64,000 nt of DNA from Actinoallomurus spadix (lineage in GTDB: Bacteria; Actinomycetota; Actinomycetes; Streptosporangiales; Streptosporangiaceae): positions 124,001 to 188,000 of the forward strand of contig NZ_JAMXMX010000007.1 of NCBI RefSeq assembly GCF_024055725.1, read 5' to 3'. Positions 24,078-33,619 of this stretch are shown here, piece by piece (the first letter of the stretch is position 1; each line of letters starts with the position of its first letter). Under the pieces are notes generated by a model, which saw nothing but the letters and a program-made list of their open reading frames with translations, did no database searches and was not told the origin of the DNA. Made by a program: the position numbers and the translations under genes.

Positions 24078-24533
24078 ATGACAGTCGCCCCACACGTTCA
24101 GCACCGCTACGAAAGGCACCTCCCTCCCGTCAGGGCCGCCGCAGGGACGGCCCGAGACTTCGTGGAGTCCCGGCTGAGAGCCTGGGGGCGCGCCGATCAG
24201 ATCGAAGACGCCACCGTGATCATCGGAGAGCTGTTCAACAACGCACTCCTGCACGCCGCGTCCAGAGAACTCGTCGCCGCCATCGACTGGAACGGCGGGC
24301 GAATACGGCTGGAGATGTGGGACGACTCTCCCGACCGGCCGAAAGTCGTACCCATCGATTTCGAGAAGGAGTCCGGGCGGGGAATGCATCTCATCGCTTG
24401 CCTTTCCGGGATGTGGGGCTCTCGCCTGGCGGCCTCGGGCAAGTGCGTCTGGGCGATCCTGCCGAGTCAGGGCGAAGGCCGGCTCGCCACCCCTGCGGAT
24501 CTTCCCTGTGAGGTCAAGGAGATCTGGACATGA
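24078..24533 (+). CDS. RsbW-like ATP-binding protein (HATPase_c_2)
   Basis: A 151-residue GHKL ATPase domain standing alone, as in the anti-sigma-factor kinase group common in actinobacteria. The N-box is IGELFNNALLHA, the G1 box is around EMWDDSPDRP and the G2 box is ESGRGMHLIACLSGMWG. Such proteins often pair with an XRE regulator and a DUF397 protein. Here ATG 24530 overlaps the stop (ATGA) but opens only a nine-codon frame, so a partner gene may have been lost. GGAG precedes ATG 24078. Its partner and targets are unknown. Confidence 0.85.
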   Translation: MTVAPHVQHRYERHLPPVRAAAGTARDFVESRLRAWGRADQIEDATVIIGELFNNALLHAASRELVAAIDWNGGRIRLEMWDDSPDRPKVVPIDFEKESGRGMHLIACLSGMWGSRLAASGKCVWAILPSQGEGRLATPADLPCEVKEIWT

Positions 24534-24633
24534 GCGCCTCGTCCGATTCGACCGGATGAGTGGGGGCGGCGGTAAGGGTCGGGCGGCGGTGAACCCTCGC
24601 GACGCCTCCTGGACCGCGGCGGCAGGGACCGGG

Positions 24634-25626
24634 TCAGTGCGGGACGACGGACGGGTCCTTCTCGGAGCGGCGGATCGGGACGGCCCTCGGGGAGGGCGCG
24701 TCGTGGCGGGGGAGGGGGAACGGCGGCAGGCCGTTCCAGGTGCGGAGGAGGGACCAGGCCGCCGTGCCGCCGGCCACGGCGGCGATCAGGGCCCACGCCA
24801 TCGGCGTCGTGTGCACGCCGAACATCTTCAGCGCCGACGCCAGCAGGACGAAGGCCAGCGCCCACCGGATCAGGCCGCCCGGGGCGCGGGACGACGCGAG
24901 CGAGCCGAGGAAGACGCCGGGGATCGACCCGGCCAGCAGCGCGAGCGTGACGCTGAGCTGGAAGTCGCCGAACAGGATGTGGCCGAGCGCCGCGGACCAG
25001 ACCAGGGGCACGGCCTGCAGCAGGTCGGTGCCGACGAGGCGGTTGGCGGTGAGCTTCGGGTACAGGGCGAGGAGGGCGACGACGATCAGCGAGCCGGAGC
25101 CGACCGAGGTCATGCCGACGACGAGACCACCCACCGCTCCGACCAGCATGGTCGGGATCGGGCGTACGGAAACGGCCGCCGGGGACGCGCCGTCCTCGGG
25201 GGAGCCGGTGGCGCGGGCCGCGCGGCGCGGGCCGCCGGCGGCCATCGTCAGGTAGCTGCGGATGACGAGTCCGGAGGCGGCGATGAGCAGCGCGACGCCG
25301 AGGGCGATCTCGATGACGTCCTGCACGTGGCTGCCGTGCCCGAGGGCGCGGGCGAGGAGGACGCCGCAGAACGCGGTCGGTACCGATCCGGCGCACAGCC
25401 AGGCGACGAGGCGCAGGTTGACCGTCCCGCGGCGCAGGTGCACGAGGCTGCCGACCGGCTTCATGACGGCCGCGGAGACGAGGTCGCTGGAGACGGCGGT
25501 GAGCGGCGGGACGCCGAAGAAGACCGTGAGCATCGGCGTCATCAGGGCGCCGCCGCCCATGCCGGTCAGTCCCACCACGATCGCGACCAGGAACGATCCC
25601 AGGGCCATCTGATAATCGAAGTGCAT
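24634..25626 (-). CDS. TauE/SafE-family sulfite/organosulfonate exporter
   Basis: A 330-residue membrane protein with two homologous halves of about four helices each. The first half has VGLTGMGGGALMTPML and the second VVGMTSVGSGSLIVVALLALYP, the paired glycine-rich motifs of TauE/SafE transporters. The family exports sulfite, sulfoacetate or related anions, though many members are untested. It lies 104 bp downstream of the APS-kinase fusion gene on the same strand, which suggests a sulfur-related function. A TATAAC-like -10 lies shortly upstream of ATG 25626, so it may have its own promoter. The C-terminal tail is basic and cytoplasmic. Confidence 0.87.
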   Translation of the reverse strand: MHFDYQMALGSFLVAIVVGLTGMGGGALMTPMLTVFFGVPPLTAVSSDLVSAAVMKPVGSLVHLRRGTVNLRLVAWLCAGSVPTAFCGVLLARALGHGSHVQDVIEIALGVALLIAASGLVIRSYLTMAAGGPRRAARATGSPEDGASPAAVSVRPIPTMLVGAVGGLVVGMTSVGSGSLIVVALLALYPKLTANRLVGTDLLQAVPLVWSAALGHILFGDFQLSVTLALLAGSIPGVFLGSLASSRAPGGLIRWALAFVLLASALKMFGVHTTPMAWALIAAVAGGTAAWSLLRTWNGLPPFPLPRHDAPSPRAVPIRRSEKDPSVVPH

Positions 25627-25730
25627 CCGTATGCCCTACCCGTTATATCGGGAAAGTCGGACACTCAGGTTAAACGGTGATGGCCGGGGAGCGCCAGGCA
25701 GGTCCCCGTTGGCGTTCGGTGACGGACTCC

Positions 25731-27287
25731 TTACTCGGAGCGCACCCAGCCGCCGGCGACGAGCAGGTCGAGGACCCGCTCCACCGCGGCCTCGGGCGTC
25801 AGCTGCGAGGTGTCGATCGTGAGCTCGGCGTCGTCCGGCAGCTCGTACGGGTCGGAGATGCCGGTGAACTCCGGGATCAGGCCGGCCCGCGCCTTGGCGT
25901 ACAGGCCCTTGCGGTCGCGGCGCTCGCACTCCTCCAGCGGCGTGGCCACGTGGACCAGGACGAAGTCGCCCGCGGCGTTCACCATCCGGCGCACCTCCGC
26001 CCGCGTCGCGGCGTACGGCGCGATCGGCGCGCAGATCGCGACCCCGCCGTGCCGGGTGATCTCGGCGGCGACGTAGCCGATGCGGCGGATGTTGAGGTCC
26101 CGGTCGTCCCGGGAGAACGTCAGGCCGGCCGACAGCAGCCGGCGGACGACGTCGCCGTCCAGGAGGGTGACCGTGCGGCCGCCCCGCTCGACGAGCGCGT
26201 CGGCGAGCCCGCGGGCGATCGTGGACTTGCCCGAGCCGGACAGTCCCGTGAAGAACACGGTGAGACCCCGCTCATGCCGCGGTGGGTTGGCCCGGCGCAG
26301 CTCCTCCGCGACCGCCGGCAGCGTGAACCACTCCGGGATCTTCTCGCCGCGGTCCAGCATCGCGGCGAGCTCCGCCTCGGTCGGCTCGGGCCGGATGTGG
26401 TCAGGCTCGATCTTGGAGACCGGCCGCCAGACCTCGACGCTCTCGTCGTACGCCCACGGCTCCGGCGTGACCGGCTCGATCGGGAGCTGCCCGCTCGTCA
26501 GCGGCAGGGCCTGGGCGCCCGCCCGCGCGGCCTCCTCCGCGCCGGCGGCGGGCTCCAGGAAGAAGTGGGTGGCGCCGTACGCGGCGGCGACGTGGGCCGC
26601 GAGGGCCAGGTCACGGCCCGGCCGCTCGATCAGCGGGACCGGAACGACGAGCGTGCCGGCCGGCAGCTCGCGGCGGACGGCCAGCAGGGCGCGGACGAGC
26701 GCGTCGTCGTGACCCTCGCCGATCAACGGCATCAGCAGCAGCCGCGCGTCGAGCTTCTCGGCGAGCTGGCGCAGCTGGCCGAGGTGCCGCCGGTGCAACG
26801 GGCCGCGGGTCGCCAGCGCCAGGGTCGTCGCCCCGGCCAGCTCCGCGCGCACCTCGCGCGGGGTCAGGCGGAGCCGCCGGAACGTCCCGTGCTCCGGCAG
26901 GGCCAGCGTCTCGACCCGGCCGGCCGCGTGCCAGGACGTCGTCTCCGACGCCCGGAGCGGATCGCCCCCGGGGAACCCGGCCGGTGACACGTTGTCCTGC
27001 CAGGTCTCGGCGATGTGCAGGATCGCGAGCGGAACGCCCTCCGGGTCGGTCAGGACGACCCGCTCCTCCTTGGTGAGGTCCTCCGGGACGGCCAGCGTCA
27101 CGGCCGCCGGCCACGGCGTGCCGTCCGCCAGCCGCCCGGCGGCGGCCACGGTCGCCGCGTCCACCGCGCCGAGGAAACCGGTCAGCGGTTGGAACGCGCC
27201 GTTCAGCAGCAGTTCGAGGTCGGCCAGCTCGGCCGGGCCGGGCGTCAGGCTCGGCAGGTCGCGTAGGTCGCCGGCTTCCGTCGTCAA
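25731..27287 (-). CDS. APS kinase fused to a degenerate ATP-sulfurylase-like domain
   Basis: A 518-residue protein. The N-terminal part (about 1-325) resembles ATP sulfurylase (LLLNGAFQPLTGFLG near the start), but the catalytic QxRNPxHxxH motif reads ATRGPLHRRH near residue 160 and no GRDHAG-type motif is visible, so that domain is probably inactive. The C-terminal domain is a good APS kinase: P-loop GLSGSGKST near residue 345, DGDVVR, FSRDDRDLNIRRIGYVA and KGLYAKARAG. It would phosphorylate APS from CysDN to PAPS. TTG 27287 follows CGGAG; a TAGAGT box at 27325-27330 excludes starts further upstream. Confidence 0.85.
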   Translation of the reverse strand: MTTEAGDLRDLPSLTPGPAELADLELLLNGAFQPLTGFLGAVDAATVAAAGRLADGTPWPAAVTLAVPEDLTKEERVVLTDPEGVPLAILHIAETWQDNVSPAGFPGGDPLRASETTSWHAAGRVETLALPEHGTFRRLRLTPREVRAELAGATTLALATRGPLHRRHLGQLRQLAEKLDARLLLMPLIGEGHDDALVRALLAVRRELPAGTLVVPVPLIERPGRDLALAAHVAAAYGATHFFLEPAAGAEEAARAGAQALPLTSGQLPIEPVTPEPWAYDESVEVWRPVSKIEPDHIRPEPTEAELAAMLDRGEKIPEWFTLPAVAEELRRANPPRHERGLTVFFTGLSGSGKSTIARGLADALVERGGRTVTLLDGDVVRRLLSAGLTFSRDDRDLNIRRIGYVAAEITRHGGVAICAPIAPYAATRAEVRRMVNAAGDFVLVHVATPLEECERRDRKGLYAKARAGLIPEFTGISDPYELPDDAELTIDTSQLTPEAAVERVLDLLVAGGWVRSE

Positions 27288-27348
27288 CGCAGGCTCCGAT
27301 CGTGATTCGACCGTTGACCATTGCACTCTACGCTCTGGCGGCGTCACC

Positions 27349-28053
27349 TCAGATGATGCGGGCGTAGCGATTCTCCGGTTTGCGGATCACCATGGCGACG
27401 TCGCTGTACGCCGAGGTCGCGCGATTCCCGGACAAGACGCCCACCGCCCGGCACAGCAGCCGGACGATGGTCCCCGACCGGGCCGTCATCCCGGCGGACG
27501 TGTGCTCCTCGACGACGACCAGGCCCCGCATCAGGCAGTACGCCCGCATACCGGCCGCCGAGGCCACCCGCTCGTACACCGGCCGCGGCGGGGTGTCGCG
27601 CTGCCACAGGACGGAGCGCAGCCACCCCGGGGCGACCCGGTCGAGCCGGCCGAACGCGCTGTCGCGGTCCCGTACCCGGACCAGCATCAGTCCGCCGGGC
27701 CGGAGCGCCGCGACGAACCGGTCGAGGATCAGTTCGGCGTGCGGGACCCGCTCGATCAGGTGCGAGACGTGCACGATGTCGTAGACGCGCGGCGGCATGG
27801 GCACCGTGCGCAGGTCCCCGAGGTGCCAGGCGTCGAGGTCGCGGCGGGCGCGGACGCCCGCGCGCGCCTCCGGCAGGTCGTCGTCGACGCCGGTGACGTG
27901 GCACTCGGCGGGGTGCAGGTCGAGCGGCGCGCTCCGGCCGCAGCCCGCGTCCAGGACGCGCAGTCGCTCGTACGGCCGCTCGTCGGCGTACTCGCGAACG
28001 CGCCGGTGGAAGACGTCGGAATCGGAGATCGGCGGGGTCCGCAGCTCGGTCAC
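27349..28053 (-). CDS. Class I SAM-dependent methyltransferase
   Basis: A 234-residue Rossmann methyltransferase. Motif I is LRVLDAGCGRSAPLDL, followed by VTGVDDD (motif II acid), YDIVHVSHLIERVPHAELI and LRPGGLMLVRV. GTG 28053 is preferred because a TACGCT -10 box (28061-28066) stands 7 nt upstream, which makes a leaderless mRNA; more upstream starts would precede that promoter. The substrate is unknown. It is divergent from mfd and precedes the APS-kinase fusion gene by 61 bp, but that gene appears to have its own promoter. Confidence 0.82.
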   Translation of the reverse strand: MTELRTPPISDSDVFHRRVREYADERPYERLRVLDAGCGRSAPLDLHPAECHVTGVDDDLPEARAGVRARRDLDAWHLGDLRTVPMPPRVYDIVHVSHLIERVPHAELILDRFVAALRPGGLMLVRVRDRDSAFGRLDRVAPGWLRSVLWQRDTPPRPVYERVASAAGMRAYCLMRGLVVVEEHTSAGMTARSGTIVRLLCRAVGVLSGNRATSAYSDVAMVIRKPENRYARII

Positions 28054-28258
28054 GCCCCGGAGCGTAGCCGTCCGCTCGCGGAGTGTGGCCCCATTCGGCA
28101 TTGTCCGTGTCGTCGGCGTCATCGGTCATCGGCGGTTTCCGAACCACCCGCTTGACCGGGGCGCTGCGGGTTGTGGTACCGGCGACGCGTAGGCTGGGGA
28201 CCCCGGGGTGAGATCACTCTCGGGCCCTCACGCTGCCTGCCTGACCCTTGATGAGCCC

Positions 28259-31200
28259 ATGACCCTTTCCGGACTGCTCGACGTCGCCGCCGCCGATCCC
28301 GCGCTCGTTCGTGCGCTGAAGAGCGCCGACGCCCACCTGGACCTCGTCGCGCCGCCGGCGCTGCGCCCGTTCCTCGGCGCCGCGCTGGCCCGTGAGCGCG
28401 GGCGTACCGTCCTGATGGTCACCGCGACGGCCCGGGAGGCGGAGGACCTGACCGCGGCCCTGACGAGCCTGCTCGATCCGGCCGCGGTCGCGCACTTCCC
28501 CGCCTGGGAGACGCTGCCGCACGAGCGGCTGTCGCCGCGGTCGGACACGGTCGGCCAGCGCCTCGCCGTGCTGCGGCGGCTGGCCCACGGCGACCCCGAC
28601 GACCCGGCGGCCGGGCCGCTGCAGGCCGTCGTCGCCCCGGTCCGGGCCGTGCTGCAACCGATCGTCGCCGGCCTCGGCGACCTGGAGCCCGTACGCCTCC
28701 GCCCCGGGGACGAGGCCGAGCTCGACGACGCCGTGCGCCGCCTGGTCGACGCCGGTTACAACCGCGTCGACCTGGTCGAGAAGCGCGGTGAGATCGCCGT
28801 CCGCGGCGGCATCCTCGACGTGTTCCCGCCCACGGAGGAGCACCCGCTGCGGGTGGAGTTCTGGGGCGACCAGGTGGAGGAGGTCCGCTACTTCAAGGCG
28901 GCCGACCAGCGTTCGCTCGAGGTCGCCCAGGACGGGCTGTGGGCGCCGCCGTGCCGTGAGCTGCCGCTGACGGAGGCCGTGCGCGAGCGCGCCCGCGCGC
29001 TGGCGGCCGAGCACCCGGCGCTCGCCGACATCCTCCAGCAGATCGCCGACGGCGCGGCGGTGGAGGGCATGGAGGCGTTCGCGCCGGTCCTCGCCGACCA
29101 CATGGAGCTGCTCCTCGACGTGCTGCCGGCCGGCTCCTCGCTGGTCGTCTGCGACCCCGAGCGCATCCGCACGCGCGCCGCCGAGCTGGTCAGCACGAGC
29201 CAGGAGTTCCTCGAGGCGTCCTGGGTGAACGCCGCCGCCGGCGGCGAGGCCCCCATCGACCTCGGCGCGGCGGCGTTCCGGACCCTGGAGGAGGTCCGCG
29301 ACCGTACGACGGAGCTCGGGCTGGCGTGGTGGACGATCACGCCGTTCGCGAGCGCCGAGCCGACGGGCACCGGCCGGACCCGCCGCGAGTACTCCGCCGC
29401 CACCGGTGAGCTCACCGAGGTGGCCGCCGGCGAGGCGCCGGACGCGGGCGACGACGGCGCGCTGCGGATCGGGGCACGGGCGGCGGAGTCCTACCGGGGC
29501 GACACCCAGCGAGTGATGGCCGACGTCAAGGGCTGGATCCACGAGGAGTGGCGGGTCGTGCTCGTCACCGAGGGCCACGGCCCGGCCGAGCGGCTGGCCG
29601 AGGTGGTCCGCGAGGAGGGCCTGGGCGCGAAGGTAACGGAGCTGCCCGGCGCGCCGGAGCCGGCGATCGTCAACGTCTCCTGCGGCCTGCTCGACCACGG
29701 TTTCGTCTGGGACGCCGTCAAGCTCGCCGTGCTCACCGAGACCGACCTGTCGGGGCAGAAGTCCTCGACCAAGGACATGCGGCGCATGCCGTCGCGGCGG
29801 CGCGGCGGCGTCGACCCGCTGCAGCTCACCCCCGGCGACTACATCGTGCACGAGCAGCACGGCGTCGGCCGGTACGTCGAGATGGCCAGCCGGACGGTGC
29901 AGGGCGCCACCCGCGAGTACCTCATCATCGAGTACGCCAAGGGCGACCGGCTGTTCGTGCCGACCGACCAGCTCGACGAGGTGACCCGCTACGTCGGCGG
30001 CGAGGCACCGAGCCTGCACCGGCTCGGCGGCGCCGAGTGGCAGAAGCAGAAGGGCCGGGCGCGCAAGGCCGTCCGGCAGATCGCGGGCGAGCTGATCCGC
30101 CTCTACTCCGCCCGGCAGGCGTCGCCGGGGCACGCGTTCCAGCAGGACTCCCCGTGGCAGCGCGAGCTGGAGGACGCCTTCCCGTACATCGAGACGCCGG
30201 ACCAGCTCGCCGCCATCGACGAGGTCAAGTCCGACATGGAGAAGCCCGTCCCGATGGACCGGCTGATCTGCGGCGACGTGGGCTACGGCAAGACCGAGAT
30301 CGCGGTGCGGGCGGCCTTCAAGGCCGTGCAGGACGGCAAGCAGGTCGCCGTGCTGGTGCCGACGACGCTGCTGGTGCAGCAGCACCTGTCGACGTTCACC
30401 GAGCGGTTCGCGTCGTTCCCCGTGGTGATCAAGCCGATCAGCCGGTTCCAGACCGACCGGGAGGTCGCCGAGACGCTGCGCGGCGTCGCCGACGGCACCG
30501 TCGACCTCGTCATCGGCACGCACCGCCTGCTGTCGCCGGAGACCCGGTTCAAGGACCTCGGGCTGATCATCATCGACGAGGAGCAGCGGTTCGGCGTCGA
30601 GCACAAGGAGCGCCTCAAGGAGATGCGCACCCAGGTCGACGTGCTCGCCATGTCGGCCACGCCGATCCCGCGCACCCTGGAGATGGGTCTCACCGGCATC
30701 CGGGAGATGTCGACGATCCTCACCCCGCCGGAGGAGCGGCACCCGGTCCTGACGTTCGTCGGCCCGTACGACGACAAGCAGATCGCCGCGGCCATCCGGC
30801 GGGAGCTGCTCCGCGAGGGCCAGGTCTTCTTCGTCCACAACCGGGTCCGCTCGATCGACAAGGTCGCCAAGCACCTGACCGAGCTGGTGCCGGAGGCGCG
30901 GGTCGGCGTCGCGCACGGCCAGATGAACGAGCACCAGCTCGAGAAGATCATGGTCGACTTCTGGGAGAAGGAGTACGACGTCCTCGTCGCGACCACGATC
31001 GTGGAGAGCGGCCTGGACATCCCGAACGCCAACACCCTGATCGTCGACCGCGCCGACATGTACGGCCTGTCGCAGCTGCACCAGCTGCGCGGGCGCGTCG
31101 GCCGGGGCCGGGAGCGCGCGTACGCCTACTTCCTGTACCCGCCCGAGACGCCGCTGACCGAGACCGCGCACGAGCGGCTCGCCACGATCGCCCAGCACAC

Positions 31201-31843
31201 CGAGATGGGCGCGGGCATGTTCGTGGCGATGAAGGACCTGGAGATCCGGGGTGCGGGCAACGTCCTGGGCGCCGAGCAGTCCGGGCACATCGCCGGTGTC
31301 GGCTTCGACCTGTACGTGCGCATGGTCGGCGAGGCCGTGCGCGAGCTGCGCGAGGAGGGCGTGCCCGAGACGCCCGAGGTCAAGGTGGAGCTGCCGGTCG
31401 ACGCGCACATCCCGCACGAGTACGTCCCGGGCGAGCGCCTGCGGCTGGACGCGTACCGCCGGATCGCGGCGATCCAGAACGACGACGAGATCGTCGCCGT
31501 CCGCGACGAGCTGGCGGACCGGTTCGGGCCGCCGCCGGTGCCGGTGCTGAACCTCCTGGAGGTCGCGCGGTTCCGGGCGCTGGCCCGCCGGGGCGGGTTG
31601 ACGGACGTCACCCTGCAGGGCAACCACATCCGGTTCTCACCGGTGAGCCTGCCGGAGTCGCGTACGGTGCGGCTGCAGCGCCTGTACCCGAAGAGCATCC
31701 TCAAGGCGGCGACGAATACCCTGCTGGTGCCGGTGCCCAAGACCGCTCCGCTCGGCGGGCGTCCGCTGCGCGACCAGGAGCTGCTGAAATGGTGTACCGA
31801 TCTGGTGGAGGCGCTGTTCCTGCCAGATCCCGTGGCCCGATGA
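28259..31843 (+). CDS. mfd: Transcription-repair coupling factor Mfd
   Basis: A 1194-residue protein of typical Mfd length. The N-terminal UvrB-homology module is followed by a CarD-like RNA-polymerase interaction domain (GDYIVHEQHGVGRYVEM), then superfamily 2 translocase motifs: GDVGYGKTEIAVRAAF near residue 672, DEEQRFGVEHKERL, SATPIPRTL, and ATTIVESGLDIPNANT and QLRGRVGRGRERAYAY for the second RecA lobe, and a TRCF C-terminal domain. It removes stalled RNA polymerase and recruits UvrA. ATG 28259 (MTLSGLLDVAAADP) matches the usual family start; GTG 28208 is an upstream alternative. A TAGGCT -10-like element is at 28190-28195. Confidence 0.97.
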   Translation: MTLSGLLDVAAADPALVRALKSADAHLDLVAPPALRPFLGAALARERGRTVLMVTATAREAEDLTAALTSLLDPAAVAHFPAWETLPHERLSPRSDTVGQRLAVLRRLAHGDPDDPAAGPLQAVVAPVRAVLQPIVAGLGDLEPVRLRPGDEAELDDAVRRLVDAGYNRVDLVEKRGEIAVRGGILDVFPPTEEHPLRVEFWGDQVEEVRYFKAADQRSLEVAQDGLWAPPCRELPLTEAVRERARALAAEHPALADILQQIADGAAVEGMEAFAPVLADHMELLLDVLPAGSSLVVCDPERIRTRAAELVSTSQEFLEASWVNAAAGGEAPIDLGAAAFRTLEEVRDRTTELGLAWWTITPFASAEPTGTGRTRREYSAATGELTEVAAGEAPDAGDDGALRIGARAAESYRGDTQRVMADVKGWIHEEWRVVLVTEGHGPAERLAEVVREEGLGAKVTELPGAPEPAIVNVSCGLLDHGFVWDAVKLAVLTETDLSGQKSSTKDMRRMPSRRRGGVDPLQLTPGDYIVHEQHGVGRYVEMASRTVQGATREYLIIEYAKGDRLFVPTDQLDEVTRYVGGEAPSLHRLGGAEWQKQKGRARKAVRQIAGELIRLYSARQASPGHAFQQDSPWQRELEDAFPYIETPDQLAAIDEVKSDMEKPVPMDRLICGDVGYGKTEIAVRAAFKAVQDGKQVAVLVPTTLLVQQHLSTFTERFASFPVVIKPISRFQTDREVAETLRGVADGTVDLVIGTHRLLSPETRFKDLGLIIIDEEQRFGVEHKERLKEMRTQVDVLAMSATPIPRTLEMGLTGIREMSTILTPPEERHPVLTFVGPYDDKQIAAAIRRELLREGQVFFVHNRVRSIDKVAKHLTELVPEARVGVAHGQMNEHQLEKIMVDFWEKEYDVLVATTIVESGLDIPNANTLIVDRADMYGLSQLHQLRGRVGRGRERAYAYFLYPPETPLTETAHERLATIAQHTEMGAGMFVAMKDLEIRGAGNVLGAEQSGHIAGVGFDLYVRMVGEAVRELREEGVPETPEVKVELPVDAHIPHEYVPGERLRLDAYRRIAAIQNDDEIVAVRDELADRFGPPPVPVLNLLEVARFRALARRGGLTDVTLQGNHIRFSPVSLPESRTVRLQRLYPKSILKAATNTLLVPVPKTAPLGGRPLRDQELLKWCTDLVEALFLPDPVAR

Positions 31844-31936
31844 CGTGCCGTGGCCAGATGACGAGTCGGGGCGAGGAGACCCCCGGTGCCGGACGTACCC
31901 CGCGACCCCCGCGGGCGAGGAATCGAGAAGGACGCT

Positions 31937-32620
31937 GTGATCCGTAAGCCATTCAAGATCATGATCGCCGCCGGGCTGGCCGGCGCGGCGCTCACCGCCT
32001 GCGGCCCCGTGAAGACGGGGGCGGCCGCCCTGGTCGGGAACGACCGCATCACGATCGCGAAGCTGAACTCCACGGTCGACGAGTGGTCCAAGGAGCTCCC
32101 GAAGTACCCCGCCGCGCAGCAGGTCGCCCAGCAGGCGCAGGCCCAGGGCAAGCAGATACCGTTCGACCCGTCCTCCCCGCAGCGCAGCGCCCTCTACCAA
32201 CTCGTCGACATGAAGGTCTGGAACGAGGTCGCGCGCGCCGAAGGCGTGAGCATCAGCGGCGGCCAGGTCGACGCGGTCATCGCGCAGAACGGCGGGAAGC
32301 CCGCCATCGACGCCAACGTGCTCGCGCAGGGCCTGCCGGTCGAGTACGGCCGCGACTGGGTGAAGTCGATCCTTCTCCGCGGCGCGGTCTTCCAGAAGTA
32401 CGGCGTGAACACCGCACAGGATCAGCAGTCACAGCAGCGGGCGCTGGAGCAGGCCGCCGGCAGCTACCAGCGGGCGGGCCACCGCCTCAGGCTGGAGGTC
32501 AACCCGCGCTACGGCTCGTTCGACTTCCAGCGCATGGTCCTGGGCCCGGTCTGCCCGACCCTGTCCAAGCCGGACTCCGGCACGCCGACCACGAGCGGTG
32601 GAGTCTCGTGCCAGGCCTGA
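31937..32620 (+). CDS. SurA-N-domain-like lipoprotein
   Basis: A 227-residue predicted lipoprotein with the lipobox LTAC after a short signal peptide. The mature part starts GAAALVGNDRITIAKLNSTV, as in SurA/PrsA-type chaperone N-terminal domains, but no parvulin domain follows. Such proteins are commonly encoded between mfd and mazG in actinobacteria. It may assist folding of exported proteins; the role is inferred. GTG 31937 has an AGAAGG ribosome site. The last 13 bases overlap the mazG start, so the two are coupled. Confidence 0.83.
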   Translation: MIRKPFKIMIAAGLAGAALTACGPVKTGAAALVGNDRITIAKLNSTVDEWSKELPKYPAAQQVAQQAQAQGKQIPFDPSSPQRSALYQLVDMKVWNEVARAEGVSISGGQVDAVIAQNGGKPAIDANVLAQGLPVEYGRDWVKSILLRGAVFQKYGVNTAQDQQSQQRALEQAAGSYQRAGHRLRLEVNPRYGSFDFQRMVLGPVCPTLSKPDSGTPTTSGGVSCQA

Positions 32621-33534
32621 CCTTCCTCGCCTCCTCGCCGCGCGTCGCGCCGGGGCAGCTGACCTGGGCCGCCTGGGAGACGCTGCGCTCGGCGGACCGG
32701 GTGCTCGCCGGCGACGGCGAGCACCCGCAACTCCCGTACGTCCGCGACGCCGGTGTTCCGGTGGAGATCGTGGAGCCGGACGCCGCCGCCCTGGTCCGCG
32801 AGGCGTCGTCCGGCACGGTCGTGTGGCTCGCCGGCCCCGACGGCGAGGAGGCGCTGATGCGCGCGGTCGGCTCGCTCCTCGTCGGGATGGACGAGCCCCC
32901 GCAGGTCGAGGTCGTGCAGGGCGCGTACGACCTGCCCGGCGCGCGGTTCCTCGACCTCGTCGCGGTGATGGAGACGCTGCGCCGCGAGTGCCCCTGGGAC
33001 CGCAAGCAGACGCACGCCTCCCTCGCGCCGTACCTCCTCGAGGAGGCGTACGAGGTCATCGACACGATCGAGGGTGGTGACCTGGAGGCGCTGCGCGAGG
33101 AGCTCGGCGACGTCCTCATGCAGGTGGTGTTCCACTCGGAGGTGTCGGCGGACTTCACCGTGGACGACGTGACCGAGGGCATCATCGAGAAGCTCGTCCG
33201 CCGCCATCCGCACGTGTTCGGCGACGTCACGGTCGCGGACGCCGACGAGGTCAACGCGAACTGGGACAAGATCAAGTCCGCGGAGCGGGGCGAGGACGCC
33301 TCGATCTTCCACGGGGTCCCGATGGCCCAGCCCGCCCTCTCACTCGCGGCGCAGCTGCAGCGGCGCGCCGCGAAGGCGGACGTGCCGGAGGAGCTGTTCG
33401 CCGACGACGGCGCGGGCGCGGACCTGTTCGCACTCGTCCGCCGGCTCCGCGAGGAGGGCCGCGACCCCGAGGCCGAGCTGCGCGCCGCCGCCCGCCGCTT
33501 CCAGGAGCGGGTCGAGCGGCATCAGGGCCGATAA
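32608..33534 (+). CDS. mazG: MazG nucleoside triphosphate pyrophosphohydrolase
   Basis: A 308-residue protein. The MazG domain starts at about residue 110 (FLDLVAVMETLRRECPWDRKQTHASL) and shows the EEAYEV and EELGDVLMQVVFHS metal-binding helices and the ANWDKIKSAER block. The N-terminal 100 residues resemble a shortened remnant of the tetrapyrrole-methylase domain of YabN-type MazG proteins. It hydrolyses NTPs to NMPs and pyrophosphate, which limits incorporation of aberrant nucleotides. GTG 32608 follows GGTGGAG and lies inside the end of the lipoprotein gene. Confidence 0.93.
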   Translation: MPGLTFLASSPRVAPGQLTWAAWETLRSADRVLAGDGEHPQLPYVRDAGVPVEIVEPDAAALVREASSGTVVWLAGPDGEEALMRAVGSLLVGMDEPPQVEVVQGAYDLPGARFLDLVAVMETLRRECPWDRKQTHASLAPYLLEEAYEVIDTIEGGDLEALREELGDVLMQVVFHSEVSADFTVDDVTEGIIEKLVRRHPHVFGDVTVADADEVNANWDKIKSAERGEDASIFHGVPMAQPALSLAAQLQRRAAKADVPEELFADDGAGADLFALVRRLREEGRDPEAELRAAARRFQERVERHQGR

Positions 33535-33619
33535 CCGGCGAGACCGGACGGCCGCGGCGATGGCCGGAAATCCCCTCCCCAGGTTCCGATCACCGTCTGT
33601 GTGGGGATGACCGCGAAGT

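Noticed and set aside
24530-24559. Nine-codon frame whose ATG overlaps the RsbW-like stop (ATGA)
   Set aside because: Too short to call a gene; may mark a lost DUF397-type partner, but the sequence after it shows no relic.
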